Assembly (NCBI GenBank): GCA_022747635.1
Contig: JAKTNV010000001.1
Coordinates: 20,582,572-20,646,571 of the forward strand
Direction: 5' to 3'
Origin: Hetaerina americana
Taxonomy: Eukaryota; Arthropoda; Insecta; Odonata; Calopterygidae
DNA length: 64,000 nt
Both the position numbers and the translations under genes were made by a program. The notes under the pieces are model-generated. The model ran no database searches, was not told the origin of the DNA, and worked only from the letters and a program-made list of their open reading frames with translations. Below, piece after piece: positions 11,330-22,899 of this stretch (positions are counted from its first letter, which is position 1; each line of letters begins with the position of its first letter).

Positions 11330-12215
11330 TTTACAAAGAGTAAGGATATCGGATTGACAGATACTTGCATAATTCTACAAATGTAATACTTTCCAACGCT
11401 CCTCTAAGGCTGATCAAGTGCGTATCCGCAACAGATACGATCTCTCCGTGATTACGTCAACGCAGTAAAAAAAAGCAATTTTCATGGGGAACCATGCAGG
11501 GCAAGTTATGAAATATGAGTCGATTTCATAATAAATGGGATTGGGATGCTTGGGATATTTCCGAGAGGGATTATCCATTTTGGCAACGGACGTGCCTCAG
11601 CAATTAAAATGAGCCGAATGCTATTATATGACAATTTTGAGTGAACTCCTCAGAGATAAAATTGAAAAATCCATCTGTCCCATCGGAAAGGGGAAGTATC
11701 CCCATCAGTCGAGCCTTCTATATTTTCTCCTTATGGTTGAATGAGCTTGTGTCAGTTACTTAGTCCAACTTCTTTTGCTGTGATTTTCAGTAAATCCTGA
11801 CAACGCCATACTCCCGTACAATTTTTTATGCACAAAATAGGGATCTATTATTCCCGTCGTCTCGTATTGATCCCTAAAACCCTTCCGCTCCCTCTTCTCT
11901 AATCGTCCGGGGGTCTCGGACTTGCCGTCTCCACCACACTTCTCTCGACTAGCCATTCAAATCCCTGTCAACGTGTATTCCTAGGCTCGACCTCCTCATG
12001 AATTCCACGTGTATGTCTACGCATGCGTTTAGTGAATTTGCCTCTGTTCCCCCTTCCTTTATTAAACTGCAATACAATTACCTTCTCATCTCCCCCTAGG
12101 TATCCTCGGACTCTGTCCCAAACCCTTGAAGGCGAACTCATCTATTCCTCTCTTTTCAATTTTCGATTTCCGCACCAAATATTGGCCAATCCTCTCAAAT
12201 CTCCGTGAAAACCCT
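11330..12215 (-). pseudogene. Relic of a CPCFC promoter/exon 1 without exon 2
   Basis: 11690-11840 aligns with the leader and core promoter of the live genes: CAGTCGAGCC for the mini-exon, CTTCTTTTGCTG for the 5' leader, CCTGACAACGCC for the initiator region and ACAATTTTTTATG for the TATA region. The start codon is ATA instead of ATG, the donor GT has become AT, and the TATA box is degraded. 11860-12190 retains the upstream block (GGTATCCTCGGACTCTGTCC, TTTCGATTTCCGCACCA). 11330-11690 resembles intron 1 of gene 3 around 19420-19840. No exon 2 follows downstream, so this is a dead 5' fragment. Confidence 0.8.
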
Positions 12216-12399
12216 GCAGCTGCATGTAGGGCATTTTGTGCCTGCCGATATGTGTGGTGATCTTGGAAATGCAATTAATGCTAGAGGTTCAAAGTTTCAT
12301 TTTTTGCCACAAAATTAAAAATGAAAGCACATATAAGGTTCTATTATTTTCTTTCCATGAAGGGTGTCAGTTATTTGTCAGTAATGTACTTTACAAAAA

Positions 12400-12660
12400 A
12401 GGGCGGCGCGGTAGTCAAGGGGAAGAGAGTTGGACTACTGACCGGAGGGCCCAGGTTCGATTCCTGGGCATGAATCTCTGGCCATTCTCAGCTCCGCCAA
12501 ACCTGGGTAATATTTGTACCAAATCTGCCTGGGAAACCATAATGGGCACAGGAAAAGGAAGTAACCTCCCTAACCTGATGTGTGTATTTCACACGCCGAA
12601 TAGGGCTTAGTACTGGGTGAACTCTACCATCGCCTACCAAACCGACCTTAGAGTTTATAA
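12400..12660 (+). repeat. tRNA-derived SINE family B
   Basis: Starts GGGCGGCGCGGTAGTCAAGG. It contains GGTTCGATTCC (an RNA polymerase III B box) about 60 bases downstream, followed by a non-tRNA body including TTTCACACGCCG and GGGCTTAGTACTGGGTGAAC. The body recurs as a fragment at 33395-33500 and degenerately at 6745-6965. Confidence 0.85.
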
Positions 12661-12699
12661 CTGCATTTATATTTTTTTTACTGCTCATAAATTTCATTT

Positions 12700-14760
12700 T
12701 GTGTGAGTTGTTAGCTCAAAGTATAATGCGTACGTGGTACAAGTTTCATTAAGTTAACTCAAGTGTTGCCTCAGCGGTAGCCGTGGATGTTTGAAACATG
12801 CTAAGTCTTCCAATGCCTGTTTTAGTGATAAAAACGCTTTCCTCGATAGTGATTATTTAAATTCAGCAAAAGCAAAAATAGAGAGGATTAGGAACGTACG
12901 TAAAGTTATATTCGCTTTAGAATTCACGAAGAAATACGCCTTATTTGAAAAATTTCAATACTCATAACCAACGTAAGGGAGGCACCCAATGATATTTTCA
13001 ACTTTTTTTATTGTGTTCAGTTCGTTATTTGAGGCTCTCTCAATTGCAGAAATGGTGTTCATGTTTTCTTCCGTAAGAGCATAGACTGGAGTCCAAGGTT
13101 CGCCTTCCTATGAATATTTTTCCTTCCTCTTTAAGTTTATACCAACTTGTAGCTGCGCTCTAAATAATGATACATTCACCGTAGTCTTTTATTTGCATAA
13201 CATTGGCCTGGTCTGACGATTTTACTGGTAAAATAAATTATTGCAATGCAGCTTTACGTTTTACCTCTATCGTTGCCTAAGATGAACTGGGCATGCTTAT
13301 AACTGTATTTGCAACGGTAGCCACTTTAAGCAATGCTTGTGTCGAATCATTGAAACTTTGTACCACATATACATTACACATAAATATAACATCGTGCTAT
13401 AAAATTATATATTTCCTTGATGAATCACAATAATAAAATATTTTATGATTACTTTTTATTTTTTAAACTTTCTATTTTTTCCATTTTTAAGTTTTACCAA
13501 AAAAACTTCATAAAAAAATACGTGTGACACAGAGAAATGATCTAGCCCCCTATTCTGAGGGTTTACTGTTGCATTACGAAGTAAAGAGTGAAAGTTCAAT
13601 TCTATCATCTCATATCATAGAAAACTTCCGTTTGATTCATGCAGTATTTTGTGTTGTGTGATATGAATTCAATTAACTATCCATATTCGTCCAATATGTT
13701 CTCCAAAGACCTAATATGATGAAATAATCGGTTGGTTCTCTCTTTAATTTTTTGTTTACTCTCTTCTTTATGCATTTCAATTGTAAATTTATTTTAATTT
13801 CTTATTCCTTCGGTTTTAAGAACTTTCTATTGAAGTTTCAAGGGTTTTTTAGCATAGGTACGGAATTACTTAGTCCAATTCCTGAAAATTAAGTCTTTTT
13901 GCCAATACCCTATATTTATTGACAAATAATAACGAAGTAAAACATATTCAAATCTAAACATATTTAACATCCCATTCTTTCCTCTCTGTTTCCTTTTTAG
14001 TATACTCATTAACAGCTCTTTAGAATGGAAAATAATTGAGGCAAGTTAGTTTAATTTTAATCCACTCAAATGGCTTTTTAATAAATATAGAAACTGATTA
14101 TTTGGTGTATTAGTGTCAACATTTTCGAGGTAAAAACTAATTTGAATTGTTGGCAAAATAAAATGGAAATGTCTAAATACCTTCATGTATTTAAGTCTTC
14201 ATCTTTCGACAAAATATTTACATCGTTGAAGTAAATGTACGCCACACCATTTAAAATTAAACGTTAATGAATGATGCCATCCATCATATGAAAAGTTTTT
14301 AAGTATTCCAGGAACTAAATATGGGTATCATATCCAAATTAGTCATAAAATCTGGCTATTTTATGCCATAAATTATGGAATGATTTAAAAATATTGAAAA
14401 AGCGGAGACCAACGTTGAAAATACTAAATTATATTCTACAATCACATTGAGATGGTATCTAATTCTTTTTTTTCGTTTTTAAATGAATGTTTTCTTAAAA
14501 AGTATTAATTTGCACTCAACTCTTTTTATTATTATACACCCCGTTTAATTCTGCTTTGAGAGTCATACTAGTTATAATGCTGGATGGTGAGATGGGAGTA
14601 TTGAACGATCCCTACGAAAATGATGGAAATTTTAAGGAGCACCGAACGCATAGAAGAGTAAAGAAATATTTTCAACATTATTTTTTGCAAAATTCTTCTT
14701 GGTTTTCCTACCGTGGACATAATTGCTAATTTAAGTCATGCAATATGTTGAAACAAGTTA
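12700..14760. other. Unassigned AT-rich intergenic sequence
   Basis: No open frame of note, no cuticular motif and no clear repeat ends. I see nothing I can assign here. Confidence 0.6.
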
Positions 14761-14762
14761 TA

Positions 14763-15318
14763 CAGGGTTCGTCCGGAAAATAAGTGTACTGAGCTCAGGA
14801 AAAAAAATTTATTACACTTTTACATATCTTAAGCTAATATTCCTCAAAATAGGACCCTTGTGAGTCGATACACTTGTTCCAGCGGCGTTCCCATTCCTGG
14901 AACGCTCCCGCGAAGGCATCATCGGGAACCTCTCGAAGACTCGTCGTCGACCTCTTCTCTGCCCTCCACGAACATCTTGTGCCACCGAAAGATCATGTTT
15001 CTGGACATGGCTGACTCCCCGTAAGCCTGGTTAATCATACCGACAGTTTCGGTAGACGATTTCCCAAGCTTTACCGCAAATTTGATGGAATAACGCTGCT
15101 CCAAAAACTTCGGAATCGCGTTCCGTGACGTGGGTCGAGCGTGGAGGTTCGCGTTAACAGAGCTCCTCACTACACCACAGCTCAGAGCCGACTGCCTTTT
15201 TCAGCGTCGCTTGCCAACATACCCCCTCCAATCGCAGCCCGTCAGAGCGGTGCTGGGCGCGCCTGGAGCGGCGCGCCCAGCCCAGGAGTCAGTACACTTA
15301 TTTTCCGGACGAACCCTG
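14763..15318 (-). mobile_element. Internally deleted mariner-type element (556 bp)
   Basis: Terminal inverted repeats of about 30 bp begin CAGGGTTCGTCCGGAAAATA at both ends, flanked by TA target duplications (14761-14762, 15319-15320). The minus strand encodes the transposase N-terminal helix-turn-helix (14919-15170: EQRYSIKFAVKLGKSS...RNMIFRWHKMFVEGREEVDDE). This jumps directly to the extreme C-terminus (EVPDDAFAGAFQEWERRWNK, to about 14835). The entire DDD catalytic domain is deleted, so the copy is non-autonomous. The right interior also has a GC-rich TGGGCGCGCC/GGCGCGCCCA hairpin. Confidence 0.92.
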
Positions 15319-15604
15319 TATATTTGGAACGCCAATGAGCAGAGATGATGGGATCTGCAATGTTTTTATGAACACGAATATGTTATATAGTTCACCTATG
15401 ACCTCAAATTACATAAAATAACTTTCATAATGCAGATTATAATTTGTTAGAGTCAAATGGAGCTGAATGTGTTTCATGATAAAGCGTTTAAGTTTATGAT
15501 CTCGGATTCTGTCACGCGATTTTCCCACTGAAGTCTCTTTTATTAGCTTATCTGGAGTTGTTGAAAACATAAAGCTTTCAATACAACAATTTCAGAGTGT
15601 AAAA

Positions 15605-15700
15605 ACTATTCACCTTGTCTGGAATTCGAACCCGGATCACTCGATATCCGACCGAGTGCTTTGGCCAGTTAAGCTATCGAGGCGTCTAAACACTGAAATT
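15605..15700 (-). repeat. tRNA-like sequence (SINE head or tRNA pseudogene)
   Basis: On the minus strand, TAGCTTAACTGG (A-box-like) and GGGTTCGAATTCC (B-box-like) flank an anticodon-like stem CTCGG/CGAG. The acceptor stem pairs poorly and the TPsiC stem has mismatches, so a functional tRNA is unlikely. Confidence 0.6.
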
Positions 15701-15844
15701 TTGGGTGCTTTAAAGGAACTAGATTAAGTGACGAAATACCGTACTTCCAATGTCACAGGCATTAGTTGTAGTGCACGACGCGCCAAAGTCCATGAGGTTA
15801 AAGCCACCTTTAGCACTTAGACTGTTTATACCTTGAAAAATTCC

Positions 15845-15995
15845 AAGAAACTGCGGAAGATGTCGTAACAGTAACTTTTAACGGAGTCATCCACTAATTT
15901 GCCTGATTTTTATACTCTGAAATTATTGTATTGAAATGCATATTAGCGGATGACTTCGTTAAAGGTTACTGTTGTGGCATCTCCCGCAGTTTCTT
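15845..15995. repeat. Foldback/MITE-like inverted repeat
   Basis: Arms 15845-15898 and 15942-15995 are imperfect inverted copies (AAGAAACTGCGG... and ...CCGCAGTTTCTT) separated by about 43 bases. A single arm-like copy is present near 44323-44378 inside intron 1 of gene 6. Confidence 0.8.
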
Positions 15996-16269
15996 GTAAT
16001 TCATCCAGTTTTTGATATCCAGCGAGAAGAATCAATAAAATGGTTAACGTTAAGAATATTTGTTCTCAACAATATGAGGAGAGAGCTGATATCCAAGATG
16101 CCCTCCCAGCGAAGAAGAGGCCCAGGCTTCAGTAGCAGGGATCGCCAGAACGCCGTGACAACGCAGAAGACGACGCCCTGCCTTAGAAGCCTAGGCGGCT
16201 GGAAAGGCAACACAGTGGAGCCCCGACCGGAGTAACGGGGGTCCGTCCACGAGAATTGGAATTGGAACA

Positions 16270-17290
16270 ATTTTACTAATGAAACTGCTCATCTTGAGGA
16301 ATTCAGTCGTCCACTTTCCTCATTTGTTATTGTCACGCCTACTATTTTACATAACCACACTTGACATAACCGTGACTGACACAATCATGTGATAGTCATT
16401 CATAGGCAATTATAATTCCCAATTAGCTGTCACATACTCGAAAATTTTAAACAAATTTTAAATTTTCTTAATATTTCAAATAATTTAATCATTGCTTCAG
16501 CCTTTTATCGTGCAACCGCCCCAAAAATTTTCAAAAATGTTGGTTTAAAATGCTAGACAAATATGGATTATTTATTTTTATTAAATTTAATATACTTTTT
16601 TAACGGAGTTATGCAGATATTTTTAGGTTATATGGACATAGTATGACAAAATAGATGACATCATATTTGTTCAAAATGAAAATGACGCTATATGTTGAAT
16701 TGGATAATTACCTTATTCTCCAGAGTATGTATGAAAAATATTAATTATTCTCCCAAATACATTGCCTTTTACTACTGTCCTCTTGTTTTATGCTACTCAA
16801 ATTATTGAGAGTAGTCTATCCACCAAGATACGGTCTTGTTGAATCCACTTCTTAACCACTGCTAACCTTAGAGCACCCGCAAAACTCTCACGTAATTAAT
16901 ATGACGAGCTTTGTGAAAATGTCAGCATATTAAATGCTTCAAAAACGGCTTTCTTTTCCCTCACCGTATGTATGTTAAGTAATGCTAATCATTTCGCAAA
17001 CGATTCCCCTTAGAACATCCCCCCCCCCCCTAAGATTCGCTTTTTTGTGTTTTCCTCCCAACTAAAAGGTAATCACTGATATGATTTAAACAAACAAAAA
17101 TATCAAATGGAATATTTAAAAAAAAAGATAAACTAGATCCTGATAATTAATTCTTCTAAAATATAATCAGTTCACAGAATAATTAATAACCTGACTGATT
17201 AAGAACGAAATAGTGATGCCTTCCCCTATATGCTCCATATTGTGAACAGTCTTGTTGTTTTAAAAAATGATAAAAATGCATATTTGGTGT
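16270..17290. other. Unassigned AT-rich sequence with a C12 homopolymer
   Basis: Apart from a run of 12 C at about 17019-17030 I see nothing assignable. 16080-16260 just before it is GC-richer and could be the tail of an unidentified repeat. Confidence 0.5.
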
Positions 17291-17301
17291 TGTAATGAAT
17301 T

Positions 17302-17651
17302 TTTATTTGCACACATGATATAAAAATATTTCTGAAAGTATATTTACAAGGCTGAGGATACAAAATCAGTTGCAACACAAAGGATTCAAGGCTGCGCATG
17401 ACAGAAGGCGTTTTGTCCACTGATACCACACATTCAGTTGGACCGGTATGCGTCTGGCCACGGATTCATATCTCAGGTCTCAGGCTCAGAGGTTTTGAGC
17501 AATTGGGTTTGGGTTAGAGTCACCTCTTGAACTCGTAAGAAACTTTTACAGACATCACAATCAGGAGTTGGGTTCGGGAAGAGTGAAGGAGGTTATCGCA
17601 GCAGTACGACTCTGCTCCCCGCGAACATCCTCGGTAGGCTACCCTCCTCAC
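17302..17651 (-). other. 3' UTR and polyadenylation signal of CPCFC gene 3
   Basis: AATAAA (minus) is at 17302-17307, about 345 bases past the stop. The segment TATTTGGTGT...TTTTTATTT around it matches the equivalent position of gene 7 (49835-49862). CACAATCAGGAGTTGGGTTC at 17557-17576 is shared with genes 4-6. Confidence 0.6.
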
Positions 17652-19857
17652 TCAATGGCAGTAGGGGTAGTTGGGACAGTCGTGTGGGTTGATTCCAGCA
17701 GGGTAGCGGGCTCCGGCACCGTGGTGTGCGGCGACGACTCCGTATCCCCAGACGGGTACGGCGCCGTAGGCACCATTGGCTCTGTGGGCGGCGAGGGCGA
17801 CGTTATCGCAGTAGGGGTAGTTGGGGCAGATGTGAGGGTCCACTCCGGCGGGGTACTTGGCGGCGACTCCGTGGACTCCGGCGGCACCGTAATGGCCGTA
17901 GGCGGCGTAAGAGGGTGCGGCGTAGGGTGCGATGTGATGGTGTCCGGATGAGTATGCGGCGAGGGCCACGTTGTCGCAGTAGGGGTAGTTGGGGCAGGCG
18001 TGGGGACTGACGTCGGCGGGATATTTGGCGGCAGGAATGGCAACACCCAGGGCGGAGGCCACCAAGAGGGCGAGGACGATCTGAAGGAAGATTAAATTAT
18101 AATCGATTCTTAAAAAAAGGGATAATACATATGCAGGGTCTGTTAGCAAAAATGTGCAAAATGCCAAAGAGTTTTTCTGCTAAAACGCTACAAAATTTTT
18201 ATTAAGAATTTTAGCAATGTTAGCGTCCAACTTTCGAAAATCTGAATAATATTGACTACTATTTGAAAGATGTACCACAAAATCTTCATGTATCAGGGCT
18301 GAAATTTAGAAGTTATTAAAACGTAACGCCAGCAGTAGCTGAAATTGTAATATCCGCACATCAATGGACATGTACATAAACGCGTTATTTTTCCAAATGA
18401 ATTGAATACACTTTTTAATTCTATTTTGACAAGGGACACTGGTGTACTTTTAGTGAGGCTAATGTTTGTAATCCTTTCGACCACCGTTTGTGAATGATGA
18501 ACTTAGGCAGGAAACATAAAAAATAAATTACAAACTCACCAATTAAAGAACGCTGGGGAAATAATTATTTTTGTACCGTTCAATGAGTTGCTCATTATTT
18601 GAAATGGGTTTTCAAAATCTTGAACGTTTCACTCGAAATATTTCTTTAACGAGATTAAACTGGAGTGGAAATAAATTGATTTCACGATTGTTATATAATT
18701 TTATGGATCTCATGAATATTCAATTTCATAATTGAGTTTTATAGTATTCTTGAAAAATCCTACACGTATTTGACTGATATAAGGACGTTGCCACTGCTTG
18801 AGTAGTTGGTCACCTGATTAGAATCTGAATTAATTTCGGATGCCTAGCTATTTACGTCGGTTATATGTAACAATTACTCACATGCTCTACTATGGAAGAT
18901 TGAAAACAAAGCCAAAACTAGCAGTGTTAGTTCAGAAAATATCATTTTGTACATTATTTAAACTCGTAATGCATGAATCTTATTTTTTCTATATTAACTC
19001 TTACTATAATGATCCTCCAAGCACAAAACTTTCCAATTACTTCTTTGAATGACGAAGCTTCCGCAAAAGATATAAACTCATGTATCTCAAACTGATATGA
19101 AGATCTAACCATCGCTCATGATTTATACTGAATTATGCGTTGTTTACTTATAGATATTTACCATTCAGTTTAAGAGAAATTAATTATCTATAATTTTAAA
19201 ACTTTGTTTGATGTATTCAGATAAGAGTCACATTAAAGGCTGTCATGAACAATATTAATACTGCTTCTGTATTCGGTAATGTAATTTGAATCTCTCTTGA
19301 ACGTGTATTCCTAGTCATTGTGCCAGAATTATCGTAACGATTTCCTGAAACAGATGTATTAGAGAAGTAAAATTTAGAGCTTCAAATCGGGTCACTGTGA
19401 GTTTTTTTTAATGTGTCTTTCCGTTTCATGCATTGCCTTTGTTCCTTGTATAAAGAGTAATGGCAACTGACAGATACATTATTCTTTCAACGTCTAATTC
19501 TTAAACTGCAATATTTTTTTCAGTATTATTTTCAGAGTTATGAAGTACGTTTTCGTGAGCGTTATAACTTACCTATGCATAACTCAGCGCTGCAAAAAAA
19601 TTTGTTTTTAATGGTAATACACACTGGAAATGAGATAACATATTCATATCAAAACTTATGAACTATTTTAAAACACCTGCATATACTTGGAATATTTTCA
19701 AGAGAGATTATGTTTTCAAACAAACAAACTGTCACAAACGTCCGTGTGATCCGGATATAATTGCGTCAAATTTTTATGAAATTTCCATCGTGGTGGAACT
19801 GAAATCCTCATCTGCCTCGTAGGAAAGAAGAAGTATCCTCACCAGTGTAGCGGCCAT
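17652..19857 (-). CDS. CPCFC: CPCFC cuticular protein, gene 3 (147 aa precursor, divergent)
   Basis: Secreted cuticle structural protein, the shortest and most diverged member. Coding exons are 19843-19857 (ATGGCCGCTACACTG, MAATL, donor GTGAGG) and 17652-18080 (acceptor CCTTCAG). The signal peptide is MAATL plus IVLALLVASALGVAIPA. Cysteine pairs are at 34/40, 90/96 and 140/146, within YPADVSPHAC, YPAGVDPHIC and YPAGINPHDC motifs, each completed by PNYPYC. The spacers lack the GWAG repeats of genes 4-7 and contain GHHHIAPYAAPSYAAYGHYG. The protein ends YCH. The intron is 18081-19842. Its divergence suggests an older split than that among genes 4-7. Confidence 0.92.
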
Positions 19858-19940
19858 TTCTCCTAGTTTTCTCTTGATGTATGAATAGGGAACCTCCGTT
19901 AGCTAGTCGAGCTTCTTCTGCTGAGTCCCCTTGATGATTC

Positions 19941-20240
19941 TGACATTAATGTGCCTCAGGGCAACCTTTTATACTGCAAGAAGCGTTCTCCCCTTCGCCG
20001 GAAGGATTCCCACCCTCCGGCGCTCCTCACTTTCTACCCCCAACGTCGGCTGGACTTAGGATCCTTACCTCCCCCAATAGACCACACTCTCTCCTAGCAT
20101 CTCTCCCTCCCCCTTCTCACCTTTGATCTCCAGGGTCCAACCTTAAATTCGAATTTTGCGTGGCACCTCCCAGTTGCGAATCTGCCTCTCCTTCCTCGTG
20201 CCTTTTCAATACCCTTCCATATCACCTTTCCTAATCCCAG
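19941..20240 (-). promoter_or_regulatory. Promoter of CPCFC gene 3
   Basis: TATAAAAG at 19966-19973 and TCAG with A at 19941 are 32 bases apart. The leader contains AGAAGCTCGACTAGCTAAC with an extra AGA. The upstream conserved block is partly retained at about 20110-20190 (plus strand: CTCCAGGGTCCAACC, CGAATTTTGCGTGGC). Confidence 0.75.
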
Positions 20241-20299
20241 GTTTACACGGTTGATTTCCTAGCCTGGCAGTATGGAAACATGTCCCTCTTTTTCCATCG

Positions 20300-22090
20300 T
20301 CTGAATACATTACTGCAATAAAAATTGATAGTCCATGATACTCGTGTAATTATAATCTCAAATTAATTAGCCGCCATGGATGAATGGAGAACTTTCAGCA
20401 TGTGTCACAATATTTCAGGAATTGAGTTTCCAAATTAATTGTGTGAATCGTCAGTTTTGTTCTTAATATATAACTAAAGTACATAGAACATTTTTATTTA
20501 CATTTTTTTATAAAGTACATATTTTTCTTTTTCCATTATTTTTTTAAAGGTTTGATAGCCATTGTCAGTGTTTTTAATGTGAATATAAATGGCGATGGGT
20601 TTAGTACTTTACTCGCGAAACCACTTTCTCCAATAGCATGTGTAAGTGGAAAATTCACTCTTTAGCAGTTGAAATTGTGACAAAATCCAATTTACTTATC
20701 ATCCTAACTATAGTGAAACATTTTTTGTGAAATATCTTCAGCATACTTTCAATACACAGCCTTTCAACGAGGGATAATTTTGTCATATAATGTGAAGAAT
20801 GTGATTTTGAAAGGAATGTGGGGAAGTATGGTTCCAATTACCAGTTTGATTTTGAAAGGTGATAAGGGATTGGAGATACAATCATTAGAAATAACACGAG
20901 AGGTATGAGTTGAAATCGTTGGAGCAGAATGACACAAGCGATTGTATGAAAACAAGAGTTTTATATTGTATATGCATGGTGAGTGTCAATGTATGAGACA
21001 GATTCGTCCATTCGAGCGTTGAGGTACATTAGGTAAAATGTAAGTCTCGAATAACTTAAAAAAAGAAGATTTGTTGAAAGTGAAAACCTTTTTAAATGAA
21101 TGAAAACCAGGAAATAAAGATTTTTAATGATTTTAAAAGAGCAAATTAATTATTTTCAAATAGTTTTTGGATCAAAATGATCTGCCTTATCACTTGATTT
21201 CTAGCGGTAGATTTTGTCTAATTATCAATTTACTAATTGCATTTTCAGGTTAATATGATCTATGTTGCACTGCTTTTTTCTCGAAATTTCTCTTTCTCAG
21301 CGTTCTATGTATACATTCTTTTCTTACTAGCCCGTCAAATATGTCGTCATACTTATTTGCAGTCTTTCATGAATGCATAGACTTGAATACGTGCTTTCGA
21401 GAATAAGTGGACTTTTCCAGACCAATTCCTTACGTAGAGCCGATACTCTGAGACACTACATAATTTTTTCAAGAAATATTAGGGCTACATATCATTCGGA
21501 AGCATGTAATTGAAGAATATACACTTCTTCACATCATGACCTAGGTTTCGACTTACGAAGTCGTGTTCAGGTAAATAGTGCGGGAAAAATTGTATACTAT
21601 ATAGTAATTGTTCGTGTATGTATGTTAATATAAGTGACAGGAAGATGAGGTGGGATTTTTCCTTTCGTAGGAAATAAGTAGCGATAAAATATATGAGGTC
21701 AATTATCTCCCTTCTTTTTATTTAAACATGGCCATGTTAGTTGAAACATAGGTCGTAAAATAAAGTCTTGCATGCATAAATACGGAGTGACTTGCCTCAT
21801 TATGAGCCCTTAACATACCTTTTATCTCAAGGTCAATACTTTCCAGTGTTTTTTGTCCTGAATAATGTTCCGCAAATGATAAAGTCTACCATGATCAAAT
21901 CATTCAAGTTATATATCGATTAGTTTGGCAAATAAACTTGCCGGTAAATTGTTGAAACAAGAAAAGATTTTAAAATTATTACGAATGATTGGGATGTTTC
22001 TGAAAATGATTTTCTATCACGGAAATCGAAGTGTTTTTAGATTAAGTATAAGCCGGATGTATTCTGTCACTGTGTTTGGTAAATTCCGTC
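20300..22090. other. Unassigned AT-rich intergenic sequence
   Basis: No recognisable gene, RNA or complete repeat. Open frames here are short and lack domains. Confidence 0.55.
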
Positions 22091-22099
22091 GAGACGGTG

Positions 22100-22345
22100 G
22101 AGAAAATACGTGGAAGTTGTCGAAATGGGAAACTATCTTCACTCATCGTAAGCTCAGGTTTCCTGTTTTTCTCCTGATGGATGAAAAGTGTGCTTCCCTT
22201 AACCAAAGATCCCCAGGGTAAACCCTCCGTCCGAATTCCTATGGCCAACGGGTTCTCCAGAGTTTCGAAGCGCCTCTGTCCCCCTATCAAATTGAATTTC
22301 AATACCCTTCCTACCCACATAATCACTCAGTAAAACCCTTGCGAA
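22100..22345 (-). pseudogene. Second relic of a CPCFC promoter/leader
   Basis: 22130-22200 resembles the exon 1/leader region of the live genes (TTCACTCATCGTAAGC, CTCCTGATGGATGAA). 22207-22345 resembles the proximal promoter block (GATCCCCAGGGTAAACCCTC, CGAATTCCTATGGCCA, AATACCCTTCC). The core promoter between them, including TATA and initiator, is deleted, and no exon 2 follows. It is dead. Confidence 0.7.
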
Positions 22346-22713
22346 ATTACGCCGAACACTAAAAGTTGAACGTTCTATTTCAGGGAATTTATTTTTCCAA
22401 GTAATTGTGCGAGTTTTCACTTTCATTGGTGGGAGCATCATGAGAAACCGTAGCACATGGTTGTGGAATTCGTAACATGCTTCACACACAGATGTAATTA
22501 CCATGACTAATGATTAGATGCATGCGTTTTAATTGTCTATATCCACTATCTTCCATTATTTGATGAAGAATATCGTTAAAGAAACTCATTCAGTTGTCAT
22601 TAATCTGGCAAGGAAGACAAGTTGAATTGAAAAATAATGGTTCCTTGTGCCCAGCGAATTTTATGATAATAAGTGATTTGCTGCCTTTATCCCTTATAAA
22701 TAAAGGTGAGATA

Positions 22714-22883
22714 TCGTTTAAATGAATATACTTTGTAACTTCCACACAATTTTTATTCGTACTACCGGTTTCAACGCAACGGCGTCATCATCAGGTACCA
22801 GATGATGACGCCGTTGCGTTGAAACCGGTAGTACGAATAAAAAAAAATTGTGTGGAAGTTACAAAGTATATTCATTTAAACGA
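22714..22883. repeat. Near-perfect 80-bp inverted repeat with 8-nt loop
   Basis: Left arm 22714-22792, loop AGGTACCA (22793-22800) and right arm 22801-22883 pair almost perfectly. The right arm has a few extra A residues. The arms contain ACTACCGGTTTCAACGCAAC. No coding content. Confidence 0.95.
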
Positions 22884-22899
22884 ACATGAACCTCCACAA

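Noticed and set aside
15605..15700. Functional tRNA gene
   Set aside because: A- and B-box-like segments are present, but the acceptor and TPsiC stems do not pair well. More likely SINE- or pseudogene-derived.
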